Below, piece after piece: positions 1 through 8,714 of a stretch of DNA of 64,000 bases; position 1 is the first letter of the stretch, and each line of letters starts with the position of its first letter. A program made the translations under genes and the position numbers. This stretch comes from CAVTWS01 sp963732655. GTDB lineage: Bacteria > Actinomycetota > Acidimicrobiia > Acidimicrobiales > SHLQ01. The stretch is taken from positions 248,001-312,000 of the forward strand of contig CAVTAI010000012.1 in assembly GCA_963732655.1 (NCBI GenBank). The letters are read 5' to 3'. Below the pieces are notes generated by a model. The model did no database searches and was not told where the DNA came from. It was given only the letters and a program-made list of their open reading frames with translations.

Positions 1-948
1 CTGGATCTTGAAGTTCGGGGTGCACGCGGCGAGGTGAAGGTTCGCCGCAGTGAGGACCGGGCCGCCGACGTTGTGGGGAGCCACGAGGACGTGGTGGGTC
101 TCGGCGGTCGCAGCCAGCTTGCGGGTCTCGAGGATGCCGCCGAGGTGACCGATGTCCGGCTGGATGATGCCGGCGGCACGGAGCTCGAAGAGCTCGCGAA
201 ATTCGGTGCGGTCGTGGATCCGCTCGCCGGTCGCCACCGGCAGCGTCGTGCCCTGCGCGACGATGGCGAGCGATACGAGGTTGTCGGGCGGCACCGGCTC
301 CTCGATCCAGGACGGCTCGAACGGCTCGACGAGTTTGGCGATGCGAAGCGCCTCGTGGGGGGCGAACCGGCCATGCATCTCGAGGAGCAGCTCCGCCGAC
401 GGACCGATGGCGTCGCGGACAGCCTCGATGAGCTCGACCGAGCGGACCCGCTCGTCGCGCTCGAGCTCGAAGCGGCCCGGGCCGAACGGATCGACCTTCA
501 GGGCCTGGTAGCCGCGATCGACCACCGTGCGGGCCGCGGCGTGGAACTCCTCGGGGGTCCGCTCGACGGTGTACCAGCCGTTGGCGTAGGCCTTGATCCG
601 GTCCCGGACCTGGCCACCGAGGAGCCGGTACACCGGCTGGTCGAGCGCCTTGCCCACGATGTCCCAGCAGGCCATCTCCACGCACGCGATGCCGCTCATC
701 ACGATCTCGCCCGATCGGCCGTAGTCGCCGAACTTCATGCGGTGCACGAGCGATTCGATGTCGAAGGGATCGCTCCCGAGGATGTGGTTGTTCTGCGCCT
801 CGGCCAGGTAACCGACGAGGGCCTGGGTGTGGCTGAGCATGCGGGTCTCACCGACGCCGGTCAGACCATCGTCGGTGTGGACCTGGACGTAGATGAGGTC
901 GCGCCAGGGCGTGCCGACCACGTGGGTGGTGATCTTGCTGATCTTCAT
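1..948 (-). CDS. Enolase-superfamily acid-sugar dehydratase (3' end outside window)
   Basis: Partial gene; 316 codons from the start are visible and the reading frame leaves the left edge. It is read on the complement from an ATG whose bases overlap the stop of the upstream aldehyde dehydrogenase (ATGA). Mandelate racemase/muconate-lactonizing fold: N-terminal capping domain to about residue 125, then the barrel. Visible active-site positions are K151 (KVD), E190 with H192 in an E-M-H-G-R motif, E216 (WIEEP), E242 (TGER) and H292 (APHN). This E/D-x-H-G-R pattern is that of galactonate/gluconate-type dehydratases, which remove water from an aldonate to give a 2-keto-3-deoxy sugar acid. The exact sugar is not readable from sequence. 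Being last of a five-gene operon with a lactonase and a dioxovalerate dehydrogenase supports sugar-acid catabolism in the cytosol. Confidence 0.85.
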   Translation of the reverse strand, partial: MKISKITTHVVGTPWRDLIYVQVHTDDGLTGVGETRMLSHTQALVGYLAEAQNNHILGSDPFDIESLVHRMKFGDYGRSGEIVMSGIACVEMACWDIVGKALDQPVYRLLGGQVRDRIKAYANGWYTVERTPEEFHAAARTVVDRGYQALKVDPFGPGRFELERDERVRSVELIEAVRDAIGPSAELLLEMHGRFAPHEALRIAKLVEPFEPSWIEEPVPPDNLVSLAIVAQGTTLPVATGERIHDRTEFRELFELRAAGIIQPDIGHLGGILETRKLAATAETHHVLVAPHNVGGPVLTAANLHLAACTPNFKIQ

Positions 949-2273
949 CGGAGGACTCCGTCAGTGCGGCGGCGGATGCCGAGCGGGTTGGCTTCTTGCA
1001 GCGCGGCGGGGAGCAGCGCGTCGGGGACGTTCTGGAACGCGACCGGCCGCAGGAACCGGGTGATGGCGTTCCCTCCGACTGAGCTGTGGAGGGGTGCGGT
1101 CGTGGCCGGCCAGGGACCGCCATGGTGCATCGCCGCGTTGACGGCAACACCGGTGGGCCAGCCGTTGACGACGACGCGGCCGGCGCGCTCGGCGAGCACA
1201 TCGAGGAGCGACGCCGCCCAGCCATCGTCGTCCGGCTCGATGTGGACTGTCGCGGTGAGCACGCCCTCGAAGGACCGAGCGGCGGCGAGCAGTTCGTCGT
1301 CGTCGCCGTACTCGACCACGATGGACACCGGACCGAAGCACTCCTCGGCGATGTCGACGAGCGACGCGATCGGCGCGTGGAGGAGCGTCGGGGCCGTCCC
1401 GATGCCGGCGTGGATGGTCGTCGTGGCGGCGCGCCGGTCGGCGAGCATCGCGGTGTAGCGGGACTCGATCCAGTCGCCGAGCATCGGCGCGGCGGCGACC
1501 TGGCCGACCGCCTCGGCGAGGTCCTCGGCCAGGCCGTGGCCGCTCGGGAGGAACACGATGCCCGGCTTGGTGCAGACCTGCCCCACGCCGAGCGTGAACG
1601 ACGCGACGAAACCCGCGACGATCTCCGGCCCCCGCGCTTCGACGGCCCGGCGGGACACGAACGCCGGGTTGACGCTGCCCAGCTCCCCGTAGAACGGGAT
1701 GGGGTCGGGCCGCGAGGCGGCGAGGTCGAAGAGGGCCCGGCCGCCGACGGTCGATCCGGTGAAGGCCGCGGCCTTGGTGGCCGGGTCGAGCAGGGCGGCC
1801 CGTCCCGCCTCCTCGCCGTGGATCACCAGCACCGGCGCACCGGCGGACGCGAGGATCGCCCCGACTGCGTCGGAAAGACGGGGGTGACCGGGATGAGCCT
1901 TGACCATGACCGGGCAGCCGGCGGCCAGGGCCGCGGTGGTATCGCCCCCGGCGACGGAGAACGCGAACGGGAAATTGCTTGCCGCGAACACCAGGACCGG
2001 GCCGATCGGCACCGAAACGCGCCGGAGGTCCGGTCGGGGGCCGAGCGGGAAGTCGGGGTCGGCGTGCTCGATGACGGCGTCGAAACACGTCCCGTCGTCG
2101 ACGAGGTCGGCGAAGAGCCGGAGCTGGAAGGTGGTCCGGGCCAGCTCCCCCGTGAGCCTCCCCTCGGGTAGGTGTGACTCCTCCATCGCCACGGCGACGA
2201 GGTCGGCGCGCCGGGCGTCCAACGCGTCGGCAACGGCGCGGAGCATCGGTGCGGTTCTGGCAGTTCTGGTCAT
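945..2273 (-). CDS. Aldehyde dehydrogenase, 2,5-dioxovalerate (alpha-ketoglutarate semialdehyde) type
   Basis: 442 residues. NAD(P)-dependent ALDH fold with catalytic C234 in a GQVCTKPG context, general base E197 (GELG), the transition-state Asn N100 (ASNFPF) and cofactor-binding K125. The sequence style (ASNFPFAFS, VAGGDTTAALAAGCPV) matches the alpha-ketoglutarate semialdehyde dehydrogenase subgroup, which converts 2,5-dioxopentanoate to 2-oxoglutarate at the end of oxidative pentose or acid-sugar routes. ATGA overlaps join it to the lactonase before it and the dehydratase after it, so translational coupling is likely. It is somewhat shorter than the usual 480-525 residues but contains all active-site elements. 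The substrate is inferred from the subgroup and the operon. Confidence 0.85.
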   Translation of the reverse strand: MTRTARTAPMLRAVADALDARRADLVAVAMEESHLPEGRLTGELARTTFQLRLFADLVDDGTCFDAVIEHADPDFPLGPRPDLRRVSVPIGPVLVFAASNFPFAFSVAGGDTTAALAAGCPVMVKAHPGHPRLSDAVGAILASAGAPVLVIHGEEAGRAALLDPATKAAAFTGSTVGGRALFDLAASRPDPIPFYGELGSVNPAFVSRRAVEARGPEIVAGFVASFTLGVGQVCTKPGIVFLPSGHGLAEDLAEAVGQVAAAPMLGDWIESRYTAMLADRRAATTTIHAGIGTAPTLLHAPIASLVDIAEECFGPVSIVVEYGDDDELLAAARSFEGVLTATVHIEPDDDGWAASLLDVLAERAGRVVVNGWPTGVAVNAAMHHGGPWPATTAPLHSSVGGNAITRFLRPVAFQNVPDALLPAALQEANPLGIRRRTDGVLR

Positions 2274-3109
2274 GCTGCGAAGGCTCCGATCGGGGCGGCC
2301 GCGACGCCGACCTCGGCGCGGAAGACGGCGCCGGCCAGGGGGTTTCCGGGTGTGTCGACGGCCGACGTGGTGATGAAGAGGTCGCCGTCGTGAAGGGCAC
2401 AGGCGGTGACGTTGCGTACGGGCACGGAGAGGACAGCGTCGAGGGTGCCGTCGGGCAGGTAGCGGTGCACGGCCCCGCCCTCCCACAGGGCGACCCAGAC
2501 TGCGCCTTCGGCATCGAGAGCCAGGCCGTCCGGGCTTCCGAGAGTGCTGTCGATCTCGACGAGGGTGCGCCGGTCGCCGAAGGTGCCGGTGGCCGCGTGG
2601 AAGTCGAGGATGTCGATCCGGTGCGTCGGAGAATCGACAAAGACAGCTTCGGTGCCGTTGGCCCGCCACGCCAGGCCATTGGAGATGGTGACGCCTTCGA
2701 GCACGAGCGCGGCGGTGCCGTCGAGGTCGAGGCGGAAGAGGTTCCCCCGCCCGGGGGCGGCGTCGTAGGCCATGGATCCGCAGTAGAAGCGGCCCTGCGG
2801 ATCGCACCCTCCGTCGTTCATTCGCACCGATGGGTCGGTCCACAGCTCGGGCAGCACCTCGATCGTTCCGTTCGCATCGAGGAGGGCGAATCCACGTTCG
2901 ACTGCTACCACGAGGCCCCCGCCGATCCGGGGCCTGATGGCGGCGGCGACCGTGTCGACGTGCCGGCGCGAGACCGTTGCGTCGGAGGCGAGGGTGAGCA
3001 CGTCGCCGTTGAGCATGTCGATCCAGCGGAGGCACCCGGCGATGTGATCCCAGATCGGACCCTCGCCGTGGAAGGCGAGCGGTTCCGTGTGCTGCTCGAC
3101 GATGGTCAC
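2270..3109 (-). CDS. SMP-30/gluconolactonase-family sugar lactonase
   Basis: 279 residues from a GTG that overlaps the stop of the preceding gene (GTGA). This start removes an upstream extension that is only a shadow of that gene. Six-bladed propeller of the SMP-30/gluconolaconase/LRE family. The metal-binding Glu is E16 in HGEGPIW, and NGLAW and SPDGLALD motifs supply the Asn and Asp ligands of the family. It should hydrolyse an aldonolactone to the free acid, feeding the downstream dehydratase. The previous step, a sugar dehydrogenase, is not in the window. Family assignment is firm; the sugar is unknown. Confidence 0.85.
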   Translation of the reverse strand: MTIVEQHTEPLAFHGEGPIWDHIAGCLRWIDMLNGDVLTLASDATVSRRHVDTVAAAIRPRIGGGLVVAVERGFALLDANGTIEVLPELWTDPSVRMNDGGCDPQGRFYCGSMAYDAAPGRGNLFRLDLDGTAALVLEGVTISNGLAWRANGTEAVFVDSPTHRIDILDFHAATGTFGDRRTLVEIDSTLGSPDGLALDAEGAVWVALWEGGAVHRYLPDGTLDAVLSVPVRNVTACALHDGDLFITTSAVDTPGNPLAGAVFRAEVGVAAAPIGAFAA

Positions 3110-4071
3110 GACACCTCGAAGCGCGGCGGCACCGGTAGGGACGGGTCGCCCATCGGGGACATCGGGAGCGGCGGTCCGCCAGCCCGTTCGAGGATGTCGA
3201 GGGTAAGGCGAGCCCGACGGACGCGCTCGTGGCCGGTGGCGATCGCGGCGGCGAGCAGGTGACCGCCGAACGGGTAGGTGGGAGGTGCGTTGCGAAGCCC
3301 GAACTTGAGGTAGATCGGCGCAGCGACCCGGATGAGCTCGGCGGCGTCGTAGAGGCGGATGAACCCACCCATGTCGTCGGGCGCCTCCAGGTACATGTCC
3401 AACGCCGCATCGGACGCTTCGCGGATCTCGCTGCAATGGGAGATGGTGAGGTCGCTCGGGACGTTGATCGAATCGCCTCCGAGCGCGGCGACCACCCGGA
3501 ACGACCGCGGGTTCACGGGCCCGATGAGCACGCTGATCTTGAACCGCATGTCGGCCGGGAGCGCACCGCGGGATCGCTGCTCGTGGAGCGTCCACAGGAC
3601 ACCCTCGTCGGCGACCAGCACGTTGCGCACACCGAGCGCGGCGGCCCGTCGGGCGTCTTCGAGGCAGAACTGGACCTGATCCTCACCGCGGACCCGAGGC
3701 CCCGAGCCGCCGGTGGCCGCTTTCACGGCGCCGCCGATGTCCCACGTGCCTCGGGGCCCGAGGAACAGCGACACTTCCGTGCGGTGTTCGTCGCCGAGGC
3801 GGACCATTTCGATGATCTCCGAGTCGGTGAGCATCATCACCCCGCTGCCCTGGCTGACCCGGTGGACGGGGACCTCCAGACGATCTGCCTCCTCGAACAG
3901 GGCTGACATCGCTTCGGGACCTTCGACCGACGGGATCTCGATCCGCCACGCCCCGCCGTCAGGGAACCGGTGCGGGGATGTGGGCAATGAAGGCACGCTC
4001 GGGAGCTCCTCGGGTTCGGGGCCGTACCCACCTGGCGCAGCCACTGCCGGTCGCCAGATGTTAACGTTCAC
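3106..4071 (-). CDS. Uncharacterised TIM-barrel-like (U32-peptidase-like) protein of the sugar-acid operon
   Basis: 321 residues from a GTG one base after the LacI stop. I cannot name the family with certainty. Alternating strand/helix blocks (VPVHRVSQGSGVMML, TEVSLFLGPRGTWDIGG, LGVRNVLVADEGVLWTL, DSINVPSDLTISHCSEIREA, IYLKFGLRNAPPTYPFGG) suggest a TIM barrel. The arrangement is reminiscent of U32-type proteins, but no catalytic motif is readable. No signal peptide or membrane segment is visible. It sits between the regulator and the lactonase and overlaps the lactonase start, so it is probably part of the same pathway. The window lacks a recognisable 2-keto-3-deoxy-sugar-acid dehydratase or aldolase; filling that gap is one possible role, which is inference only. 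Confidence 0.7.
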   Translation of the reverse strand: MNVNIWRPAVAAPGGYGPEPEELPSVPSLPTSPHRFPDGGAWRIEIPSVEGPEAMSALFEEADRLEVPVHRVSQGSGVMMLTDSEIIEMVRLGDEHRTEVSLFLGPRGTWDIGGAVKAATGGSGPRVRGEDQVQFCLEDARRAAALGVRNVLVADEGVLWTLHEQRSRGALPADMRFKISVLIGPVNPRSFRVVAALGGDSINVPSDLTISHCSEIREASDAALDMYLEAPDDMGGFIRLYDAAELIRVAAPIYLKFGLRNAPPTYPFGGHLLAAAIATGHERVRRARLTLDILERAGGPPLPMSPMGDPSLPVPPRFEVS

Positions 4072-4072
4072 A

Positions 4073-5111
4073 TCACGCCGGTGTCCACCCCCTCGGCGAC
4101 GGCCCGCGGGACGGACGGATGCTGCTCTCCCGGACGACGAGTTCGGCCGGCACCACCACCGACTCCGCCACCGGATCGCCCGTCAGGCTTGCCACGAGGA
4201 GGTCCACGGCGTGCTGACCCACGGCGCCGAAATTCTGGCGAACCGTCGTGAGCGGCGGGGTCAGGTAGGCCGACTCGGGTATGTCGTCGAAGCCGGCGAC
4301 CAGCACGTCTGTCGGCACGCCGATACCTCGCTCGTAGAGGGCACGTGACAGGCCGATCGCCATCTGGTCGTTGGCCACGAAGATGGCATCTACGCCAGGC
4401 CGGGCCGCCAGCTGAAGGCCGAGCTGGTAGCCCGAGGCCGCGGTCCAATCGCCGTGCACGAGCGGCGGTGGGTCGAGGCCGGCACGCCGCAGGGCCCAGC
4501 GCCACCCCTGCACGCGTGCCTGGGCCTCGAACCAGTCCGACGGGCCGGCCAGGTGCCACACCGTCGAGGCGCCTTCCGCGAGGAGGTGCTCGGTGACCGC
4601 CGCCGCCCCACCGACCTGGTCGACCGCCACGGTGAGCCTCCCCGCCCCCTCCCCACCTTCGACGAGCACCACCGGCAGGTCGTCAGGGACCGCCGCCACC
4701 CCTTCGAGATCGCGCGGCTCGCGGAGCGATGGCGACGATTCCCTCCACCGCTTGGCGGAGAAGGCGGTCGAAGGCGTCGCCGACGGGATCGCCGACATCG
4801 CCGTCCGGCGTGGTGATGACCACCGAGAAGCCGGCCGCACGAGCGGCCCGCTCGACGGCGTGCAGAGTGCTCGACGGCCCGAACAGCGTGGACTCCAGCG
4901 CCAGCACGCCCACGGTCCCGGTTCGACGGCTGACCAACGCCCGAGCCGCCAGGTTGGGACGGTAGTCGAGCGTTCGGATGGCCTCGACCACGCGGGCGCG
5001 GGTCCCTGGGCGCACTGACGGGTGGCGGTTGAGCACCCGCGACACCGTCTGGTGCGAGACGCCGGCGAGTTTCGCGACGTCGGCCATCACCGGAGCTCGG
5101 GGGGTCGTCAC
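4073..5111 (-). CDS. LacI-family transcriptional regulator (frame disrupted)
   Basis: Two overlapping frames together make one LacI-type repressor. 4683-5111 (GTG start) has the N-terminal helix-turn-helix (MADVAKLAGVSHQTVSRVLN) and the start of the ligand domain. 4073-4840 continues with the periplasmic-binding-protein-like domain (AIFVANDQMAIGLSRALYE, VPTDVLVAGFDDIPES, LTTVRQNF). The frames cross near 4721-4730, where a one-base indel would restore about 345 residues, the family norm. Either a read error or a genuine frameshift would explain it. As first gene of the operon it probably controls the sugar-acid genes in response to a pathway sugar. The upstream gap (5112-5188) has no clear operator I can defend. 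Confidence 0.8.
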
Positions 5112-5188
5112 CCGCCGGATGGTAACTCTGCGGTGGCCTCAGGCTCGTCGCGCGCCGCGTGTCGGTACGCCGCGCCTGGTTCGACCGG

Positions 5189-5908
5189 TCAGCGGGATCC
5201 GATCTCGATCAGCGCGTCACTGACGAACCGTGGTTCGGTCACCATGAGGTCGTGGCCGGTGTCGGTGTGCCAGAGGCGGCCTGCCGCCCGGGCCGCCGCG
5301 ATCATCGCAGGGTCACGGGTGAGGAGCGTCGACTCGCAGACGATGTGGAACTGCGGGATCTCCCACAGTTCGTCTTCGTGGCGGAGGTCGAGCTTCTGCT
5401 CGAAACACCGCCACGGGTGAGCGGTGAGGCGGTTGTCCATCCACGCCTGGTCGATGGGATCGCTCACGCCGTAGAACGCGGCAGCCCCCGGAGCCGGGAG
5501 CAGCACGAGCTCGACACCGTTGACGGTCGTCCCCATGGGCCGGGTCATCTCGATGACGGGGCCGGCGACATCGAGGAGCGACTGACCGTTTCTCGGGTTC
5601 GCCGCGTCGAGATAGACCAGTTTGCCTATCCGCTCGAACGACCGATCTGCGACTCCCGTGATCACCATGCCGCCGTAGCTGTGGCCGACCAGGACGACAT
5701 CGGTGAGGTCCCAGTAGTGCAGCAGTTGCACGACGTCATCGATGTGGTGGTCGAGGTCGACCGACTGCGACAGAGAGCGTGATCGTTCAGCGAGACCGGT
5801 GAGAGACGGGGCGAAGACCTCGTGCCCGGCCGCCTCGAGAATCCTTTTCACCTTCGCGTAACACCACCCGCCGTGCCCACCACCGTGTACCAGCACGTAG
5901 GTGGTCAT
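5189..5908 (-). CDS. Alpha/beta-fold hydrolase
   Basis: 239 residues, a full-length single-domain alpha/beta hydrolase. The oxyanion motif HGGGHGGWCY is at residues 8-17, the nucleophile is S77 in GHSYGG, and the catalytic His lies in TGHDLMVTEP near residue 220. It resembles the salicylate-esterase/EstC-like and methylesterase-like group (HGAxHGGWCW-type proteins). No signal peptide, so cytosolic. The substrate cannot be told. It is followed after nine bases by nothing on the same operon strand upstream except the HAD gene, so the two may be co-transcribed. Confidence 0.85.
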   Translation of the reverse strand: MTTYVLVHGGGHGGWCYAKVKRILEAAGHEVFAPSLTGLAERSRSLSQSVDLDHHIDDVVQLLHYWDLTDVVLVGHSYGGMVITGVADRSFERIGKLVYLDAANPRNGQSLLDVAGPVIEMTRPMGTTVNGVELVLLPAPGAAAFYGVSDPIDQAWMDNRLTAHPWRCFEQKLDLRHEDELWEIPQFHIVCESTLLTRDPAMIAAARAAGRLWHTDTGHDLMVTEPRFVSDALIEIGSR

Positions 5909-5917
5909 GGCCGCTGG

Positions 5918-6637
5918 TCAACGCACCGGCGAACCGAGCGCCATCGGCAGCAGCTCGGTGTGGCTCGACACGACGACGTCGGCCTCGTCGAGATCGGTGA
6001 GGTCGTCGACGAAACCCCGATAGCGGATCGACACCATGCCGCGAGCTCGAGCTCCGGCCACATCCGTCCGCCGTCGATCACCCACATGCATCGCGGTCGC
6101 CGGATCGGTGACACCGAGCGCTTCGAGGGCGTGATCGAACATGCGCAATGACGGCTTGAACACCCCGACCTGTTCGGACCACGTGAAGTGCGAGAAGTAG
6201 CGGAGGAGGTCGAGCCGCTCGAGGTAGTCGAGCAACACCTCGGCGGGTGTGAGACCGACATCGCAGACCACTGCGAGCGCCACGCCGCGGGCCACGAGAG
6301 AGTCGAGAACGGTGTGGATGCCGGCGGCCGGTTCGACGGTCGCCCGCCGGGAGGCGCCGAGCCAAGCACTCGTCAACGCCGGGCGAAGGTCCGCATCGAG
6401 ACCCAGCAACTCCGTCGCCTCCGACACCGCCTCCGTCATCCCGTACTGCAGGTTCGCCGTCCAGGCGTTGTCGAACCGTTCCGCGACACGGTCGAGAACG
6501 GCGCCGAGCACCGGCGGCTCGACCGGATGACCACAACACGCCAAGACGTCGACCCACGCGTTCACCCGCGCATCCCGCAGGGCCGCGGGATCGGTGTGGA
6601 CGAGAGTCTCCCAGAAGTCAAAGGTGACGGCGCGCAA
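5918..6637 (-). CDS. HAD-superfamily hydrolase
   Basis: 239 residues from a TTG start preceded by AGGGAGAG at good spacing. Motif I is FDFWETL (nucleophile D7; the usual second Asp is replaced by W/E as in some HAD subgroups), Lys of motif III is in VFKPSLRMF, and motif IV is GDRRRTDVAGARARGM. The cap region is helical, residues about 20-110, as in class I HAD phosphatases. The missing second aspartate (DFWET instead of DxD) means general acid function would need another residue, so phosphatase activity is uncertain. Substrate unknown. Confidence 0.8.
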   Translation of the reverse strand: MRAVTFDFWETLVHTDPAALRDARVNAWVDVLACCGHPVEPPVLGAVLDRVAERFDNAWTANLQYGMTEAVSEATELLGLDADLRPALTSAWLGASRRATVEPAAGIHTVLDSLVARGVALAVVCDVGLTPAEVLLDYLERLDLLRYFSHFTWSEQVGVFKPSLRMFDHALEALGVTDPATAMHVGDRRRTDVAGARARGMVSIRYRGFVDDLTDLDEADVVVSSHTELLPMALGSPVR

Positions 6638-6676
6638 CGAAGCTCTCCCTGGGAATTGATCGAATCACGAATGGGC

Positions 6677-8077
6677 TCACGGGCGGATCACGCCTTCGGC
6701 CCGGGCCGCCTCGGCGACCGCAGCCGCCACGCGGTAAGGCACTTCCTTGTCGAACACCGACGGGATCACGTGTCCCGGACTCAGTTGGTCCGGGGTCACG
6801 GACTCGGCGATGGCGGTTGCCGCAGCGAGCTTCATCCCCTCGGTGATATCGGACGCCTGGCTGTCGAGGGCACCACGGAAAATGCCCGGGAACGCCAAGA
6901 CGTTGTTGATCTGGTTGGGGTAATCGCTCCGCCCGGTGGCCATGACCGCAGCGAGGCCATCAGCGTCTTCGGGACGTATCTCCGGATCCGGGTTCGCCAT
7001 GGCGAACACGATCGGCTGGTTCGCCATGGTGCGGATGTCGGCGGCGGTGATCAGGCCCGGTCCGGAGACGCCGATGAACACATCGGCCCCCGCCAGCACC
7101 TCCCCGGCCGTGCCGGACTTCCGATCCGGATTGGTGTTGGCCGCAAACCACTCCTTGGCGAAGTTGAGGTTGTCGCGCCCCTCGAAGATGGCGCCTTGCC
7201 GGTCCGTGCCGACGATCTGCCCGACGCCGGCCTCGATCAAGATCTTGCCGATCGCCACCCCGGCGGCGCCGATGCCGGCGATCACGACCGAGATGTCGCC
7301 CATCTCCTTGCCGACCAGGAGCAGGGAATTCCACAATGCGGCGAGCGTCACGACGGCGGTGCCGTGCTGGTCATCGTGGAAGACCGGGATGTCGAGTCGC
7401 TTCTTGAGCTCTTCCTCGACCGTGAAGCAGTTGGGCGCCGCGATGTCTTCGAGGTTGATGCCGCCGAAGGTCGGTGCTAGCCGCACGACCGTCTCGATGA
7501 TCTCGTCGGGGTCCTTGGTGTCGATGCAGATCGGGAAGGCGTCGACGCCACCGAACTCCTTGAAAAGGAGTGCCTTACCCTCCATGACCGGCATCGCGGC
7601 GTACGGCCCGATGTCGCCGAGGCCGAGCACCGCCGTGCCGTCGCTGACCACCGCCACCGTGTTGCGCCGGATCGTGTACTGGAACGACGCCGAGGTGTCG
7701 GCCGCGATGGCGGTGCAGACCCGAGCGACGCCGGGGGTGTACGCCATCGACAGGTCTTCTCGATCGTTGACGGCACAGACGGACTGCACGTGGATCTTGC
7801 CGCCCTCGTGCATGCGAAAGGTACGGTCCCACCAGTCGGTCAGCTCGACGCCGTCCAAACCTCGCACCACCTCGACGATGCGGAGCGAATGCGCTTCGTC
7901 GCGACAGTTGACGACGACGTTCTCGTGAAGGATCGGGCCCCGCACATCGAACCCCGACAGCGCCGTGATGTTGCCACCGGCTCCGCCGATCGCCGCGGCC
8001 AGGGATCCGAGCGCCCCCGGAACGTTCGGGATCGCCACGGACAGGTTCACGGAGAAGGCGGCGGTGGGGAGAGCCAT
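6677..8077 (-). CDS. NAD(P)-dependent malic enzyme with N-terminal ACT domain
   Basis: 466 residues. An ACT-like regulatory domain covers residues about 8-85 (VAIPNVPGALGSLAAAIG). The malic enzyme catalytic domain follows: SMAYTPGVARVC, GDIGPYAAMPVMEGKA, CIDTKDPDEIIETV, then the NAD-binding domain with GIGAAGVAIGKILIEAG and the NPDPEI motif. It oxidatively decarboxylates malate to pyruvate, linking the citrate cycle to pyruvate. The ACT domain suggests control by a small ligand. Length and motif order match the short bacterial malic enzymes. It stands alone, transcribed away from the divergent small gene at 8226. Confidence 0.93.
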   Translation of the reverse strand: MALPTAAFSVNLSVAIPNVPGALGSLAAAIGGAGGNITALSGFDVRGPILHENVVVNCRDEAHSLRIVEVVRGLDGVELTDWWDRTFRMHEGGKIHVQSVCAVNDREDLSMAYTPGVARVCTAIAADTSASFQYTIRRNTVAVVSDGTAVLGLGDIGPYAAMPVMEGKALLFKEFGGVDAFPICIDTKDPDEIIETVVRLAPTFGGINLEDIAAPNCFTVEEELKKRLDIPVFHDDQHGTAVVTLAALWNSLLLVGKEMGDISVVIAGIGAAGVAIGKILIEAGVGQIVGTDRQGAIFEGRDNLNFAKEWFAANTNPDRKSGTAGEVLAGADVFIGVSGPGLITAADIRTMANQPIVFAMANPDPEIRPEDADGLAAVMATGRSDYPNQINNVLAFPGIFRGALDSQASDITEGMKLAAATAIAESVTPDQLSPGHVIPSVFDKEVPYRVAAAVAEAARAEGVIRP

Positions 8078-8213
8078 CGGGGCGACACGCTAAGCCTCTG
8101 GCGGCGGAGCCGTCGAGGCGGGATCGCTGCGGATCTGCGTCTGTCGATGCGACATCGGGGGTTTTTGCGTTCGTTCTTTCCGTCCGTGCACGCGCAACCG
8201 CAAGTGGTATTGC

Positions 8214-8219
8214 TAGATT
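8214..8219 (+). promoter_or_regulatory. Candidate -10 element for a leaderless transcript
   Basis: TAGATT lies only six bases before the ATG at 8226, a distance that puts the expected transcription start at or next to the start codon. No ribosome binding site is visible. No good -35 hexamer is seen. Leaderless mRNAs are common in actinobacteria; the call here is inference from spacing. Confidence 0.4.
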
Positions 8220-8225
8220 CACGTC

Positions 8226-8624
8226 ATGGCAACCAAGAAATCAATGTCCGATGAACACAAGGCGGCATTGGCAGAAGGACGCGAGCAGGGCCGGGCTGTT
8301 CGTGTCTATCTCGACGCGTTGGAGGCCAACCGGCCCAAGCGCGGCCGCAAACGCACTGCTGAATCAGTACACCGCCGCATGACCGAGATCGATGGCCTCA
8401 TTGGGAGCGCCGGCGGTCTCGACAAGCTGCTGTTGATTCAGGAGCTGCAAGATCTCGAGGTCGAGCTGGCCACCATGGGTGACACAGTCGACATGACGGC
8501 GCTCGAAGACGCCTTCGTGACCTCGGCCAAAGGCTACGGGGAACGCAAGGGGATCTCGTACGCGTCGTGGCGCCAGATCGGCGTCAACCCCGCCGTGCTG
8601 GCTCGCGCCGGCATCAAACGCTGA
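8226..8624 (+). CDS. Small conserved actinobacterial protein of unknown function
   Basis: 132 residues, charged and mostly helical: a basic N-terminal stretch (residues 1-47, with RPKRGRKRTAESV at about 36-48), a helical middle (EIDGLIGSAGGLDKLLLIQELQDLEVEL) and a C-terminal part ending in SYASWRQIGVNPAVLARAGI. The C-terminal pattern resembles proteins in which a helix-turn-helix-like segment reads 'W R/K ... GV ... VL ... AGI'. I do not recognise a named family. A nucleic-acid-binding role is possible from the basic region. It is monocistronic, with the malic enzyme divergent to the left and purB convergent to the right. Confidence 0.75.
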   Translation: MATKKSMSDEHKAALAEGREQGRAVRVYLDALEANRPKRGRKRTAESVHRRMTEIDGLIGSAGGLDKLLLIQELQDLEVELATMGDTVDMTALEDAFVTSAKGYGERKGISYASWRQIGVNPAVLARAGIKR

Positions 8625-8647
8625 GACCCGGCACTGCGTCCCGCAGT

Positions 8648-8683
8648 CGCGGATCGGAGCACCTGCGAACCAGCGGATCCGCG
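8648..8683. terminator. Hairpin between convergent genes
   Basis: CGCGGATC (8648-8655) pairs with GATCCGCG (8676-8683) around a 20-base loop, between the stops of the small plus-strand gene and purB. There is no T-tract, so it may act as a bidirectional terminator only weakly; position is the main support. Confidence 0.35.
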
Positions 8684-8714
8684 CGGCAGCGCGGGTGATC
8701 TGGCGTCCGCCGCA

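Noticed and set aside
34..1458. Long plus-strand open frame (474 codons) over the dehydratase and aldehyde dehydrogenase
   Set aside because: Antisense shadow in GC-rich DNA; residue composition is unnatural and the minus strand codes two clear enzymes with active sites.
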